Below, one piece after another: positions 50,594 to 60,094 of a DNA stretch of 64,000 nt. The DNA lies in assembly GCF_004522215.1 (NCBI RefSeq), contig NZ_SDLR01000005.1, forward strand, positions 279,086 through 343,085, in the 5' to 3' direction. Position 1 is the first letter of the stretch. Each line of letters begins with the position of its first letter. The notes under the pieces are model-generated. The model worked only from the letters and a program-made list of their open reading frames with translations, had not been told where the DNA came from and made no database searches. Both the position numbers and the translations under genes were made by a program. This stretch comes from Ammoniphilus sp. YIM 78166. GTDB taxonomy: Bacteria > Bacillota > Bacilli > Aneurinibacillales > RAOX-1.

Positions 50594-51058
50594 CTGGCCA
50601 CCGTCTCCAATGAAAATCTCCTTTCATCCGCGGTTTGGTCTCATGTTTTTTCGAGAAATGAACTGATTTGGATCTACTTTTTAGAAGTGCAATCTGAAAT
50701 TCGGTTTAGAAGCTTTCATTCCAAGCTGATTTTTTAAGTAATTCCGCTTTTATTTTTCGTCAATACCCTTATTTGGCCCCGAACACTCTCGCGTCGTGGG
50801 CGGATGCTCACAAAATTTTTGATTTGCTCACGGAAAAGTAGCGTTTGCTCACAAGTTGGTATCGTTTGTTCACGTACCTGTAACCATTCCAGCTAATCTC
50901 GGAGGTTTGGTCACGATACTCGATGAGTTGCTCCCGATCCCGTAATGGATACAATTAAGATGGAGTCATTTTCTTTACTTTTTCTCGGGAAACGATCAGG
51001 TATCCCGGATCACCCTGTGATCAAGCACCAACTTTAATGCCGGGGATTTTCATATAAA
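50594..51058 (+). repeat. CTCAC 21-nt phased intergenic element, copy B
   Basis: It aligns in the same orientation with copy A (15501-15927), from CTGGCCACCGTCTC to GGGGATTTTCATATAAA. Copy B has an extra stretch of about 35 bp near its right end. The words CTCACAAAA, CTCACGGAA, CTCACAAGT, TTCACGTAC and GTCACGATA recur with the same 20-21-nt phase. Further right, CTTAC and CTCAC words (about 51090-51117) continue towards the next gene. The copy lies between two plus-strand genes. Confidence 0.75.
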
Positions 51059-51217
51059 AAGCGTACGATCATCTGAAGCTATAAAGGATGCTTACAAAAT
51101 CATGCGGGATCCTCACATAGAATGATCCCCAGCTAGAATCCACGCCGAAGCATCCGGTAGAAACTCTTCATTTTTCACATACTAACAAAAAAGGATGAAG
51201 AGGCGGGTATACGATAG

Positions 51218-51580
51218 ATGAGGAGTCGACTGGGCATTTGGCTGATCAAGGGTCTACGTATGGCAGTATTTACAATCATAGTCTTTTCATGGATTTCCGG
51301 AAAAAAGGTGAAAATTTTCATTCAACAAAATCGAGAGGATATCGGTTTATGCTTCTTCATCTCTTGGTTTTGCGTTGTCGTTTGGAATCCATCCCAGCTG
51401 GCACTTCTACAATACGGTATATTCGCCATCGTGGCCCTTCTTTCTGTAGGGGTCACACGGATCCTATTTCTGGTTTGGAATAATAAAGAACGGATCTCCA
51501 CCGTCTTCTCTTGGTCTCGTTCCAAGTGGCACTCTAAATGTGAAAAACGGTCCACGACACTCATCCAAAAAAGGGATTAG
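51218..51580 (+). CDS. small membrane protein of unknown function (120 aa)
   Basis: A 120-residue protein with two or three hydrophobic helices (about residues 10-28, 43-60 and 64-88) and a basic C-terminal tail (SWSRSKWHSKCEKRS). There is no recognised domain. The start ATG 51218 has only a weak purine-rich stretch (GAGGCGGG, far upstream). A perfect terminator follows directly, which supports a real transcript. Nothing in the neighbourhood suggests a function. Confidence 0.55.
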   Translation: MRSRLGIWLIKGLRMAVFTIIVFSWISGKKVKIFIQQNREDIGLCFFISWFCVVVWNPSQLALLQYGIFAIVALLSVGVTRILFLVWNNKERISTVFSWSRSKWHSKCEKRSTTLIQKRD

Positions 51581-51581
51581 T

Positions 51582-51608
51582 TACCCGGTATCAGCATTCA
51601 ATACCGGG
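51582..51608. terminator. terminator ACCCGGTAT/ATACCGGGT
   Basis: A perfect 9-bp stem with a 9-nt loop, one base after the stop of the small membrane protein gene, followed by CATCTTTC. It may also serve the converging AMMECR1 fusion gene. Confidence 0.8.
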
Positions 51609-51647
51609 TCATCTTTCATAAGTTTGTCCTCGGCGTGCCAAGCTGGC

Positions 51648-53048
51648 CTATTGGTACCGATCGACCTTAAATCGGTAATATTCTACTTCTTCATCCGCAC
51701 CAATACCCGCCTTTTCTTTCGTAAGCATAATCTGTTCTTCTACGGTTTCTACCCCATCCAGGTCAGGAAGAAGCAATGCGTTCTTTTCCCCTTGGATCAC
51801 AATCAAACCATATACTTTCGGATTGAGTTGTGTTAGATCATGAACATGCTCCTCTTCCCCAAGAACATCTACGGAATAGACCAGCTGGTCGAGCTCCTCT
51901 TCCTCTACCGGAAAAAAACGGTCATCTTCCATACCGGCTTCAATGGCATTACGAATAATCTCATCAGCCAAATGATCCATAACGGGGTCAACGGTCCCGA
52001 TGCATCCCCTTAACTGCCCGTGACGCTTGATTGAAATAAAACAGCCCGCAGGCTTAGCCAACATGGGAGCGAGAGGGTTTGGTGAATCCTCCACCCTCTG
52101 TTCCCGCACATAGGTTTCCAACGCCGAACGGGCGAGGCGAACGGGCAAGGATTCCTGGCTACGGATAGCCTCCATCTTCTTTTGATGAACGAAGACGATC
52201 TGCGGAAGCAGCGATTCAGTTCTTATGCCAGGAGACATCTTGGCGACCGTATACCCCACTCCCGTAATCCCCTCATAGGAAATGACACTTCCTGTGAGTT
52301 CGATCTCATCAAACATTCCCAGCATCAGCGCCATCGATGGAATCGTATCCTCAGCAGCCTTTTCCCGGAATTCCTGGTCGAGGGTTAGCAACTCAAGCCA
52401 ATATTTACGCTCTATGCAGGCGGAAACGATGGAATCGAACCTTGGTCCTTCCTCCCGGAAGCCCTCGGGGGCATCGTGGCTAAGGGCATGCGAGTTGTCC
52501 CCGCTTGCGATAACCACTGCTCTAATCCCCCTTTCCCTCAGCGACTTCCCAATTTGGATGCCGACGCGGTATAAGGACTCTACATCGAGAAAACCAGGTG
52601 AAATATGAAGCACTGATCCCCCGTAACCCGCTTCTCGGGCGAAATAGAGAGGGACTAAGGCTCCATAATCTAATTCCATCTCTACGTCAAACTCATCCTT
52701 CAGATCGTCCTCCATGAAAAAAACTGGACTGCCGCTAGCCTGAGCCTCTTCCACTACCGCCATAGCGAGAGGATCGTCTGCAGGAAACTCCATAGCTACA
52801 AGGGATTCAAATGCTTGGAGGTTTCCCTTTAAGGATGGACCTCCCATCACCGTGACGGCATCCTCAAACATTGGCCCATGAGGGGAGATAATGACGAGCA
52901 ATTCCGGATCTGCGGATGCCACCTCCGCTGCTATAGTTCTCATAGCATCATGGGTCTGGGCAATCAGCTCCAGCTCATCCCTACCAATATCCGGTATCAG
53001 CAAGGGAGGATGCGGAACTAAGGCTCCAAATAAAAGTGACCTATTCAT
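51648..53048 (-). CDS. LigB-like/Memo-type and AMMECR1 fusion (AmmeMemoRadiSam A/B)
   Basis: A 466-residue fusion. Residues 1-265 are an extradiol-dioxygenase class III (LigB/Memo-like) domain beginning ALVPHPPLLIPDIG, with SPHGPMFED and SGDNSHAL holding the expected metal histidines. Residues 290-460 are an AMMECR1 domain with the family signature GQLRGCIGTVDP and LVYSVDVLGEEE. In many anaerobes these two proteins occur with a radical SAM enzyme as the AmmeMemoRadiSam system of unknown activity; no radical SAM gene is in the window. Cytosolic. It starts at ATG 53048 with GGAGGGA upstream. Confidence 0.88.
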   Translation of the reverse strand: MNRSLLFGALVPHPPLLIPDIGRDELELIAQTHDAMRTIAAEVASADPELLVIISPHGPMFEDAVTVMGGPSLKGNLQAFESLVAMEFPADDPLAMAVVEEAQASGSPVFFMEDDLKDEFDVEMELDYGALVPLYFAREAGYGGSVLHISPGFLDVESLYRVGIQIGKSLRERGIRAVVIASGDNSHALSHDAPEGFREEGPRFDSIVSACIERKYWLELLTLDQEFREKAAEDTIPSMALMLGMFDEIELTGSVISYEGITGVGYTVAKMSPGIRTESLLPQIVFVHQKKMEAIRSQESLPVRLARSALETYVREQRVEDSPNPLAPMLAKPAGCFISIKRHGQLRGCIGTVDPVMDHLADEIIRNAIEAGMEDDRFFPVEEEELDQLVYSVDVLGEEEHVHDLTQLNPKVYGLIVIQGEKNALLLPDLDGVETVEEQIMLTKEKAGIGADEEVEYYRFKVDRYQ

Positions 53049-53118
53049 GACTTCCCTCCATTGGCCTTATGCTTTTTCATAACCCGTCTCTGCTTCTTTA
53101 TTTTTTGCCAAAGAAGTT

Positions 53119-53799
53119 TTAATTAATGACAGAGGTTCCATCCATTGAAATCTCCTCCAGCGATTCAAACGAATCTACATAACCCTTATTGACCGCCTCC
53201 CATAGGTACAACGAAGCAACCGTATAGTAAGGAAACCAAAGCGATGCCTTCTTCTCTAGACACTTCTTGCCGTCTTCCTGTTTATCAAGGTTATATAGCC
53301 ATTTCGCTGAACGCTGAAGTCCCACATCTCCAAGCGACAGAACGTCCATACGCCCCAAGGTAAAGAGTAAGAACATTTCTGCTGTCCATTTTCCTACGCC
53401 TTTAATCGGGGTCATTAATCGAATGATGGTATCATTGCCGAATTGGTCCAAGTGATACAAGTCCACTTCCTTCGACATCACTTTCTCCGCTAGATCCTTG
53501 ACATAAGAAATTTTCGGTTTAGACAGTCCAGCGGCCCTCAATTCCGTTTCTTCCATTAAAATAATCGATTCAGGCGTTACTCTCTTGCAGAGGGCTTCGA
53601 CTCTCGTATAGATCGTTTCTGCTGCTTTGACAGAAAGCTGCTGCCCAATAATAGACTTTACGAGGGCTTCGAAACGATTGTCCCGTAAAGGGATGGTCAG
53701 ATCGCCAATGAATGAGATTAGCTGACCCAGTCTAGCGTCTGATTGCCCTATCCTTTTCACTTCTTCACTGTTCACTTTTAATATGATCGCTTTTTCCAC
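53119..53799 (-). CDS. DNA-3-methyladenine glycosylase II (AlkA-like)
   Basis: A 226-residue HhH-GPD base-excision glycosylase. The helix-hairpin-helix is MTPIKGVGKWTAEMFLLF (residues 129-146) and the catalytic aspartate is Asp158 in LGDVGLQR. It lacks the iron-sulfur cluster cysteines of EndoIII/MutY and matches the YfjP/AlkA group in length. It would remove alkylated purines from DNA. It starts at GTG 53799, with GGTGA just before it. It may be cotranscribed with the AMMECR1 fusion 70 bp downstream. Confidence 0.88.
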   Translation of the reverse strand: MEKAIILKVNSEEVKRIGQSDARLGQLISFIGDLTIPLRDNRFEALVKSIIGQQLSVKAAETIYTRVEALCKRVTPESIILMEETELRAAGLSKPKISYVKDLAEKVMSKEVDLYHLDQFGNDTIIRLMTPIKGVGKWTAEMFLLFTLGRMDVLSLGDVGLQRSAKWLYNLDKQEDGKKCLEKKASLWFPYYTVASLYLWEAVNKGYVDSFESLEEISMDGTSVIN

Positions 53800-53935
53800 A
53801 CGCTCACCGTTTCTATTTAATAGAGTAGATTGATGGGATTACCTTATCATAATCCATTTACATTTTCCATAAATAAGCACCTTCCTCCCGTTACTTCATA
53901 GTGTGATAGTAGCCTATATAGAGGAGTGATTCGAT

Positions 53936-54938
53936 ATGCTTGACGCCCGTTGGATAGAGCAAGGCTTAGCTGCACAGGGGATACCGGTCTATGAAGCAGA
54001 TCTTCCCTATCTACAGCACCTCCTGTATACCATAAACCAGGCTCAGGCCCCTCGATACATTCGGATCTATTCGAGTACCTGCATCAATGTGTGGCGTCTA
54101 TGGCTTAAAGCCCACCTACGGTTTAGTTAGCACTAAGGGAGTAACTCCTCTTGCCTGGTCCCTAGATCATGCCGGACCCATGGCCCGTTCGGTGCCCGAT
54201 CTGGCTTTGATGCTCAACTACATAGCAGGCTATGATCCCGAGGACCCTGCAAGCATCCACGCCCCTCTTCCGGACTATACCCAACTTCTAAATAAAGGCA
54301 TTAACGGCCTGAAAATTGGAATCCCTACCTTCTACCTAGAAGGCTTAGATCCCGATGTCGAGAAAGGCTTCTCACACGCGATTCAAACGTTGCAACAGCT
54401 GGGAGCACAAGTAAGAGAGCTCCACATCCCAGCATTATCGATGTCCGCCTATACGGGATATGTCATTACCACCGGAGAAGCATCAGCTTACCACTATCGT
54501 TGGCTGCAAACTCGCTCGCGGGAGTATGCCCCGGATGTACGAATCTTTTTTAAGTCTGGTGTCTTGACGTCTGCCCCTCAATACCTTAGGGCCCAGCAAG
54601 TACGTCGTGTACTCCTCCATGCCCTTAAAAAAGCATTCACAGAAGTCGATGTGCTGGCTGGACCTACCGTTCCGATTTCCCCTCCTTCTTTTGAAAAAGA
54701 CGGAGTCAAGCTGAATCTAAACGTGACGAAACGCTGCATGCCGTTTACTTCTCCTGCCAATGCAACCGGAATGCCTAGTCTCTCCGTGCCGATGGGACTG
54801 AACGGCAAAGGGCTCCCAATGGGCATGCAATTCATTGGTGACCATCATACAGAACCCTTATTACTTCAAGTAGCGAACGCCTGGCAGCAAACAAATCCGC
54901 TTCGGTTACCGAACGCTAAATTGTCAACAAAGGGTTGA
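53936..54938 (+). pseudogene. amidase-signature enzyme with internal deletion and frame shift
   Basis: The first 39 or so codons (from ATG 53936) encode an amidase-type N-terminus (IPVYEADLPYLQHLLYTI). Near 54066 a different frame takes over with GSIRVPASMCGVYGLKPTYGLVSTKGVTPLAWSLDHAGPMARSV, and the amidase continues intact to 54938. Intact family members have about 450-480 residues. Here the stretch with the catalytic lysine and the Gly-Gly-Ser loop carrying the first serine is missing, about 130 residues removed with a net frame change. The remaining second part is open for 283 codons from 54087 and could be miscalled as a gene, but it cannot be a functional amidase. Confidence 0.82.
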
Positions 54939-54961
54939 AACTCAAATACATCCACACCAAA

Positions 54962-54991
54962 AAACCCGTCACTCAACTGAGTGACGGGTTT
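54962..54991. terminator. bidirectional terminator, 14-bp perfect stem
   Basis: Arms AAACCCGTCACTCA and TGAGTGACGGGTTT with a 2-nt centre, between the amidase remnant and the converging SurA-like gene. It supplies U tracts in both directions. Confidence 0.88.
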
Positions 54992-55004
54992 GGTAGGTAC
55001 CTGA

Positions 55005-55607
55005 TTAATTTTGCATATAGATTTGGATATTTGCTTTTGAACGTGCTTCTGCCAACCATTTTTGTGCTTCTTCCTGTATCTTTCCATTGAGGAGGTACTC
55101 TTTGACCATTTCTTTCTGACTCTCTTGCATCTCACTTGGAAACTGAGCTAGTTGTTGATTGATTTCTTCTTCAGAAACAGTAACCTTATCAGCAAACATT
55201 TTTTTCTGTACGACATTAAGCGCAATATTATCCTTAAGTTCCTGTTCCGTAATTTGACTTGCTGTGAGTGCATTGTTGTAGTTCTCGCCTAATTCGCTTT
55301 TAATTTTATCCAATTCTTGATTGACTTCTTCTTCTGTTGCTTGGATATTGGATTTCTTGGCCTCTTGTTCTACTAACTTTTGGCTAATTAATCCCTCTAG
55401 TACTCTTTCTCCGTCCTGCTTGTACAATTCATTAAAAAGCTGTTCTTTCTGTATGGACTCCCCATTGACATACGCGGCCACTTTGCTCGATCCCATGGCA
55501 ATGGACGCTTCCTTACTCATGACAGAATCCTGAACAAAAACGATACCGACAATAATCCCACATAGTGCGAAAAAACTTAACAACCATTTATTAAAAACAA
55601 CCTTCAT
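55005..55607 (-). CDS. SurA/PrsA N-terminal-type protein without PPIase domain
   Basis: A 200-residue exported or membrane-anchored protein. One N-terminal hydrophobic helix (residues 8-26) is followed by a SurA-N chaperone domain (SKVAAYVNGESIQKEQLFNELYKQDGERVLEGLISQKLVEQEAKKSNIQATEEEVN). The peptidyl-prolyl isomerase (parvulin) domain that normally follows in PrsA is absent. No lipobox cysteine is placed correctly; the Cys in FALCG is inside the helix. It probably acts outside the membrane as a holdase-type chaperone. ATG 55607 with AGGAGGTG upstream is the start; the frame is open further to 55688 without a site. Confidence 0.82.
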   Translation of the reverse strand: MKVVFNKWLLSFFALCGIIVGIVFVQDSVMSKEASIAMGSSKVAAYVNGESIQKEQLFNELYKQDGERVLEGLISQKLVEQEAKKSNIQATEEEVNQELDKIKSELGENYNNALTASQITEQELKDNIALNVVQKKMFADKVTVSEEEINQQLAQFPSEMQESQKEMVKEYLLNGKIQEEAQKWLAEARSKANIQIYMQN

Positions 55608-55769
55608 CCTGCACCTCCTAGACATAAAGCTATTATAAACTATAAACCTTAAAGAAACCTTAAAAACCAAGATCCATTTTTTCTGCAAAAAGGCTGATGA
55701 GCCTCCATTTTACATTTCTCGATCGACATGCGACGCCTACGGACATGAGATCCTCTGATATGAAATGAG

Positions 55770-55865
55770 GCTCCTTTTTGATATTTTTCTGCCAAATAGA
55801 GGATTGTATTTCCGTTAGCTCGAAAAAGTGTCTATTTTGGGGGAAATAAGGGATTGTGTGTCACG
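55770..55865 (+). repeat. short phased intergenic motif, AATAGAGGATTG type
   Basis: Two related words, AATAGAGGATTGTATTTCCG (55795) and AATAAGGGATTGTGTG (55845), lie 50 nt apart downstream of the SNF2 gene. They resemble intergenic repeats that I associate with Paenibacillus genomes. A long-range inverted repeat GAGCCTC/GAGGCTC (about 55698-55774) stands beside them. Only one copy is in the window, so the assignment is tentative. Confidence 0.3.
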
Positions 55866-55880
55866 ACCGGCCAACCAACC

Positions 55881-58800
55881 TCATATCATCAAAATCTCTC
55901 GAATGTCCTGCTCGCTCAAGGCAGCAAGCTCCTGATGCCCCTCTTGGATCACTTCTTCAATCAAGTTCTTTTTTTTCTGTTGGAGCTCGTACATCTTGTC
56001 TTCTACAGTCCCTTGACTGACCAGGCGAATCACGTGTACCACCTTCTTTTGCCCGATGCGATGGGCCCGGTCGGCGGCTTGCTGTTCCACAGCGGGGTTC
56101 CACCAAAGATCGTAGAGAATAACGGTATCTGCTCCTGTCAGGTTTAGCCCTGTACCTCCTGCCTTTAATGAAATCAAGAATACGTCTCGCTCACCAAGAT
56201 TAAATCGGTTGCACTGTTCCATCCGTTCAGCAGTAGGGGTTTTCCCATCCAGATAGAAAAACGGTACGCCTTGATTCCCCAATTCTTGACTAATTAAACT
56301 CAGCATCGCTGTAAACTGGGAAAAGACGAGAACTCTCTTGCCGGCACTTTGACATTCCGCTAAAATCTCCATCAGTTGCTCGAATTTAGCCGAGCTGCCG
56401 GTGTAGCCATCGACAAACAGAGCGGGATGGCAACAGAGCTGGCGGAGTCGGGTCAAGCCGGCCAGGATTTTGATCCGGTTTTTTTGAAAATCCTTCGCCA
56501 GGTGCTTCACGGTTTCCTGTTGTAGTTGAGCTAAATAAGCCACATACAGCTTTTTCTGCTCCGCAAGAAGCTCAGTGACCTGAAGCGACTCCATTTTTTC
56601 TGGCAGCTCCTGAAGCACGTCGCTTTTGACCCGACGCAGCAAAAAGGGACGGACTCTCTTGGCCACGCGCTCTCGGGATAACCCATGGAACGCCTTTCTT
56701 CCGGCAAATAAAGCTGGGAACACCACATCAAAAATAGACCAAAGTTCTTCGAGTCGGTTCTCGATTGGCGTTCCGGAGAGAGCAAATCGATACTGGGCAT
56801 TCAATTCCTTGACCGCTTTCGCCGTTTGCGTGTGGTGATTCTTGAAGACCTGGGCCTCATCTAAGATGAGTGTGTGATAAAATGACTGGCTATAGGCCTC
56901 AATATCCCGGCGCAACAACGGGTAAGAGGTAATCATCACATCGACCTGAGATTTCGCCCTAACGATGCGCATGCGCTCGGCGCCATTCCCGTCAACGACA
57001 ACGGAGCGAATCTCTGGTGCAAATTTCTTAAGTTCACTTTGCCAATTGTATACAAGGGAGGCAGGAGAAACGATGATCGCCGGACGCTTCTGCTTGCGGA
57101 TATCGGGAAGCTCGGAGAGGAGAAAAGCGATGCTTTGCAATGTTTTCCCCAACCCCATATCGTCAGCCAGAACCCCTCCGAACTGATAGTGAGCCAGCGT
57201 TTTCATCCATTGGAAGCCATACTTCTGATACTCCCGTAGGATGGGTTCCAAACTGTGGGGCACTGGGAAGTCCCGATGATCTGGATGTCTCAGGTTTTCC
57301 AACAGCTGACGGAAGGATCTCCCGAATTGAACGGCCTGTCCTGGTTTGTTTGCCTCCATTAAATGAACGCCGCGGACGATGGGAAGCAGGGCCTTCGTCC
57401 CCTTGATCTCCCTATGGTGAATTCCCATCTCGTCAATGAAGGATCGGATTTCCTCAAACGCTTGGCTCTCTAACGGCAATAACGCACCGTTGGTCAACCG
57501 GAAGTATTTGCGCTTTTCCTCAAGGCACATTAACAACTGCTGAATGTCCGATTCCGCAATCCCCTGTATATCAAAGTGAAATTCCAGCCAATTGGGACGA
57601 TTTGGGGCAAGATTCACCGTGACCTTTGGGGCCAGGTGTCCCGTCACGAGTCTGATCTTGACGGCCGTGGTAGCGTAAACCGTGACCCACTTCTCCAGCT
57701 GAGGAACGATATGGTACAAAAAGTCGTATTCCCCTTCTTCGTCATGCATGATATAGCCCGCCTCTGTCTGGGTAAAGGCGCTCCGCTCCATCCACTCTAA
57801 AATTTGTTGCTCCTGCTCCCCATCCCGCACCAGAATACGGCTTCTGCTCTCTTTCTGATCTCGAGATTCCAGTGGATTGATCACGATGTCCCCGTATTGA
57901 AACTCTAATCCTGCCAACAACCGATCCTTTACCCGGTCTAAATAAAGCTTAGCCTTGAGCGGGGTTTGCACCATCCGATGGGAAACAGCCGGTGTGATCT
58001 GGATTGTACCAACCTTCCTCAAACTTGGAATCACTTTCTCCATAAAAAGGTCGATCTGCTCCGAAGCAATCGGGATGTGGGGGTACTCCGACGTTTCGAG
58101 CATGAACTTAAGCTCAGATAGTCGCCTGCCTAAATCGGTCGGCAGCTTCACCAGTTTCCCATCAACAAGGACTAGCCCATAGGCCTCCATCACTGTCATT
58201 CTCTTCAAACCTTCAACCTTTAATTGACAGCCTTCGTTCTCTAGCTGGTCAAATGTAAAGACAAGCGGCAGGGGCTCCTCCACCACTTGGAATCCATCCC
58301 ACGACCGCCCCTCATGATTCACCTGCACCTTAGGCACTCTGGCAAGCAAAGGAAGAAGGGAGTCCCCGAAGGATGGCGGAACGATGAGCATCCGTTGCGC
58401 TTGAGGCCTTTCACGAAACAACTTTTCCTGTTCGTTGATTTGTATTAGCAGCTGTATAACGGCATCGTTTTCTTTTTCAAAACAGTGCAGCGTAGGAACA
58501 TACTGAAAGTTTTTGGAGAATACCAGGCTCTCTCTTTTCTCGATGTGGTCGAGAAAATCTCCGATGTTCTTTACGGTATAGAGCCTTTTGGGCCCCACCT
58601 TGATCTCAATGCCGAATAAGTACTTCCTATCCGCGTAAATTACGGGTCTGCATGTAAACTCTACATCCAGTTTTTGTCTCGTATCGTTAATATGGCGGAA
58701 ATAGCGTTGAGGAGCCAGGCTCTCGCTGAATAAATCCAACATCCGATCAGTAAGTTGATGATCTCCAGCCGACTCCTTATGGGGGGCAGGGCCCAAGCAA

Positions 58801-59093
58801 CCATCCTGCTGACGCTCATAGATCGACAACAAGACCGCCGCGACATGTTGGCAGTGTTTATCATAAGAATCCAGCGTAGGACAGGTGCAATCCGCCTCTA
58901 CATGCCCGTTATGATCCATTTTCACGTGTACATCAAAGAGGCTGTTACCCTGTACCCTCCCATTGTATAGGAAAGAAATCGGGTCATATTTCGTCAACGT
59001 CACTTTTTTAGCCCGGTAGTATGCCTCTCCCGTCTTAAAAGAAACCTGGCCGCACAAAGATTTAATGATCCCAAGGGTCAATTGAGGTTTCAT
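55881..59093 (-). CDS. SWIM zinc-finger SNF2-family helicase
   Basis: A 1070-residue cytosolic ATPase. The SWIM zinc finger lies at about residues 45-85 (CTCPTLDSYDKHCQHVAAVL). A long bacterial SNF2-associated region follows to about residue 600. The ATPase core has motif I ADDMGLGKT, motif II LDEAQ, motif III LSGTPIENR and the C-terminal helicase domain with VFSQFTAML, ISLKAGGTGLNLTGAD and AVEQQAADRAHRIGQ. Such proteins remodel protein-DNA or RNA-polymerase complexes; the bacterial role is poorly known. ATG 59093, preceded by AGGAAGG, is the start; the frame extends to 59129 without a site. Confidence 0.92.
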   Translation of the reverse strand: MKPQLTLGIIKSLCGQVSFKTGEAYYRAKKVTLTKYDPISFLYNGRVQGNSLFDVHVKMDHNGHVEADCTCPTLDSYDKHCQHVAAVLLSIYERQQDGCLGPAPHKESAGDHQLTDRMLDLFSESLAPQRYFRHINDTRQKLDVEFTCRPVIYADRKYLFGIEIKVGPKRLYTVKNIGDFLDHIEKRESLVFSKNFQYVPTLHCFEKENDAVIQLLIQINEQEKLFRERPQAQRMLIVPPSFGDSLLPLLARVPKVQVNHEGRSWDGFQVVEEPLPLVFTFDQLENEGCQLKVEGLKRMTVMEAYGLVLVDGKLVKLPTDLGRRLSELKFMLETSEYPHIPIASEQIDLFMEKVIPSLRKVGTIQITPAVSHRMVQTPLKAKLYLDRVKDRLLAGLEFQYGDIVINPLESRDQKESRSRILVRDGEQEQQILEWMERSAFTQTEAGYIMHDEEGEYDFLYHIVPQLEKWVTVYATTAVKIRLVTGHLAPKVTVNLAPNRPNWLEFHFDIQGIAESDIQQLLMCLEEKRKYFRLTNGALLPLESQAFEEIRSFIDEMGIHHREIKGTKALLPIVRGVHLMEANKPGQAVQFGRSFRQLLENLRHPDHRDFPVPHSLEPILREYQKYGFQWMKTLAHYQFGGVLADDMGLGKTLQSIAFLLSELPDIRKQKRPAIIVSPASLVYNWQSELKKFAPEIRSVVVDGNGAERMRIVRAKSQVDVMITSYPLLRRDIEAYSQSFYHTLILDEAQVFKNHHTQTAKAVKELNAQYRFALSGTPIENRLEELWSIFDVVFPALFAGRKAFHGLSRERVAKRVRPFLLRRVKSDVLQELPEKMESLQVTELLAEQKKLYVAYLAQLQQETVKHLAKDFQKNRIKILAGLTRLRQLCCHPALFVDGYTGSSAKFEQLMEILAECQSAGKRVLVFSQFTAMLSLISQELGNQGVPFFYLDGKTPTAERMEQCNRFNLGERDVFLISLKAGGTGLNLTGADTVILYDLWWNPAVEQQAADRAHRIGQKKVVHVIRLVSQGTVEDKMYELQQKKKNLIEEVIQEGHQELAALSEQDIREILMI

Positions 59094-59174
59094 TCGTTGG
59101 TCCTTCCTACCTATTTTTACCGCAAACAAGAGCGGCTAGGGATAAATAGGGAGAGTCTAATTTTACTCCCTTGC

Positions 59175-59924
59175 TTACACTCTAATAACAGGATGGTTTA
59201 GAATCGCATCCAATTTTCCGGTTATGAATAGAATCCCGAGAAAAGCTACGATGGTAGCACCAATGATCCCCCACTGTAACCATAGTTGGTTGGAATGCAT
59301 AATCTTAAATCCAAAATTTTTATCGATCAGAGGATAAAATAGCTTCACACCATTAACAGTAAACATATCAGCGACAATATGAGAAACGTAACCAGCCATA
59401 CCTCCAATTAACGCTCCCTTTACCCCAGCCTCTTGTGCACCGTCGAAGATAAAATACATCGCAATCAGGGCCCAAATACTATGAGTCCACGTTCGATGAG
59501 CGGCATGTGGAGCAAGGGCAATAAAAATCGCTAAGCCGGTTACCCAGTATTGATGGTAATAAAGCCCAGTAAAACCGATCACACTAGCAATAACATGGAT
59601 AAACGTTTTCTTAGCTTGCCTATGATTCATAAATAAACCAACTATTACAATAGTCATACTTGCTAACACACTGAAAGAAGTCAAACTATAGGAGTGCAAA
59701 AAGTGATAAACCGTACTAGCCAAACCAGTAGCAATTAGGGCTATCTTGGTTCGTAATGGATTCCCGGACAGTTTATTTCTAACCTTACTTCCAGTATCAA
59801 AATCAGCGAAAGAAGCTGAAATAGTTGAAATAGCAATCATTTGGAGGTCAATTGCACCTGTAGTCATGACGCTGGCGAAAGCACCAAAGCTAGCACCCAT
59901 AACCGTATGACCTAGACCGTTCAT
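59175..59924 (-). CDS. YdjM-like membrane-bound metal-dependent hydrolase (DUF457)
   Basis: A 249-residue membrane protein with about six helices. The YdjM family pattern is present: GLGHTVMGASFGAFAS at the N-terminus, DFDTGSKVRNK in the first loop, HRTWTHSIWAL and GYVSHIVADMFTVNGVKLFYPL, with conserved His and Asp residues that could bind a metal. The family is called LexA-regulated, membrane-bound hydrolase, but its substrate is unknown. A GTG at 59936 overlaps the ribosome binding site GGAGGTG, so ATG 59924 is preferred. Confidence 0.85.
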   Translation of the reverse strand: MNGLGHTVMGASFGAFASVMTTGAIDLQMIAISTISASFADFDTGSKVRNKLSGNPLRTKIALIATGLASTVYHFLHSYSLTSFSVLASMTIVIVGLFMNHRQAKKTFIHVIASVIGFTGLYYHQYWVTGLAIFIALAPHAAHRTWTHSIWALIAMYFIFDGAQEAGVKGALIGGMAGYVSHIVADMFTVNGVKLFYPLIDKNFGFKIMHSNQLWLQWGIIGATIVAFLGILFITGKLDAILNHPVIRV

Positions 59925-60094
59925 GACTCTATTCACCTCCTTTTCTTTTACCGTTTAATTAGCTTGAAGATAAATTCATACAATATAATACCACATACTT
60001 TTAAGAAGCATCTACAATCCACTTCGGGAGGTAAAAATAGAGAGAAGCGTGACAAACAAAGAAGACAAAAATAGAAAACGGGAGCGATGATTGT

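Noticed and set aside
55690..55780. Long-range inverted repeat GAGCCTC/GAGGCTC as a structured RNA or riboswitch
   Set aside because: The arms are only 7 bp, the loop is about 60 nt, and no known riboswitch core was recognised.
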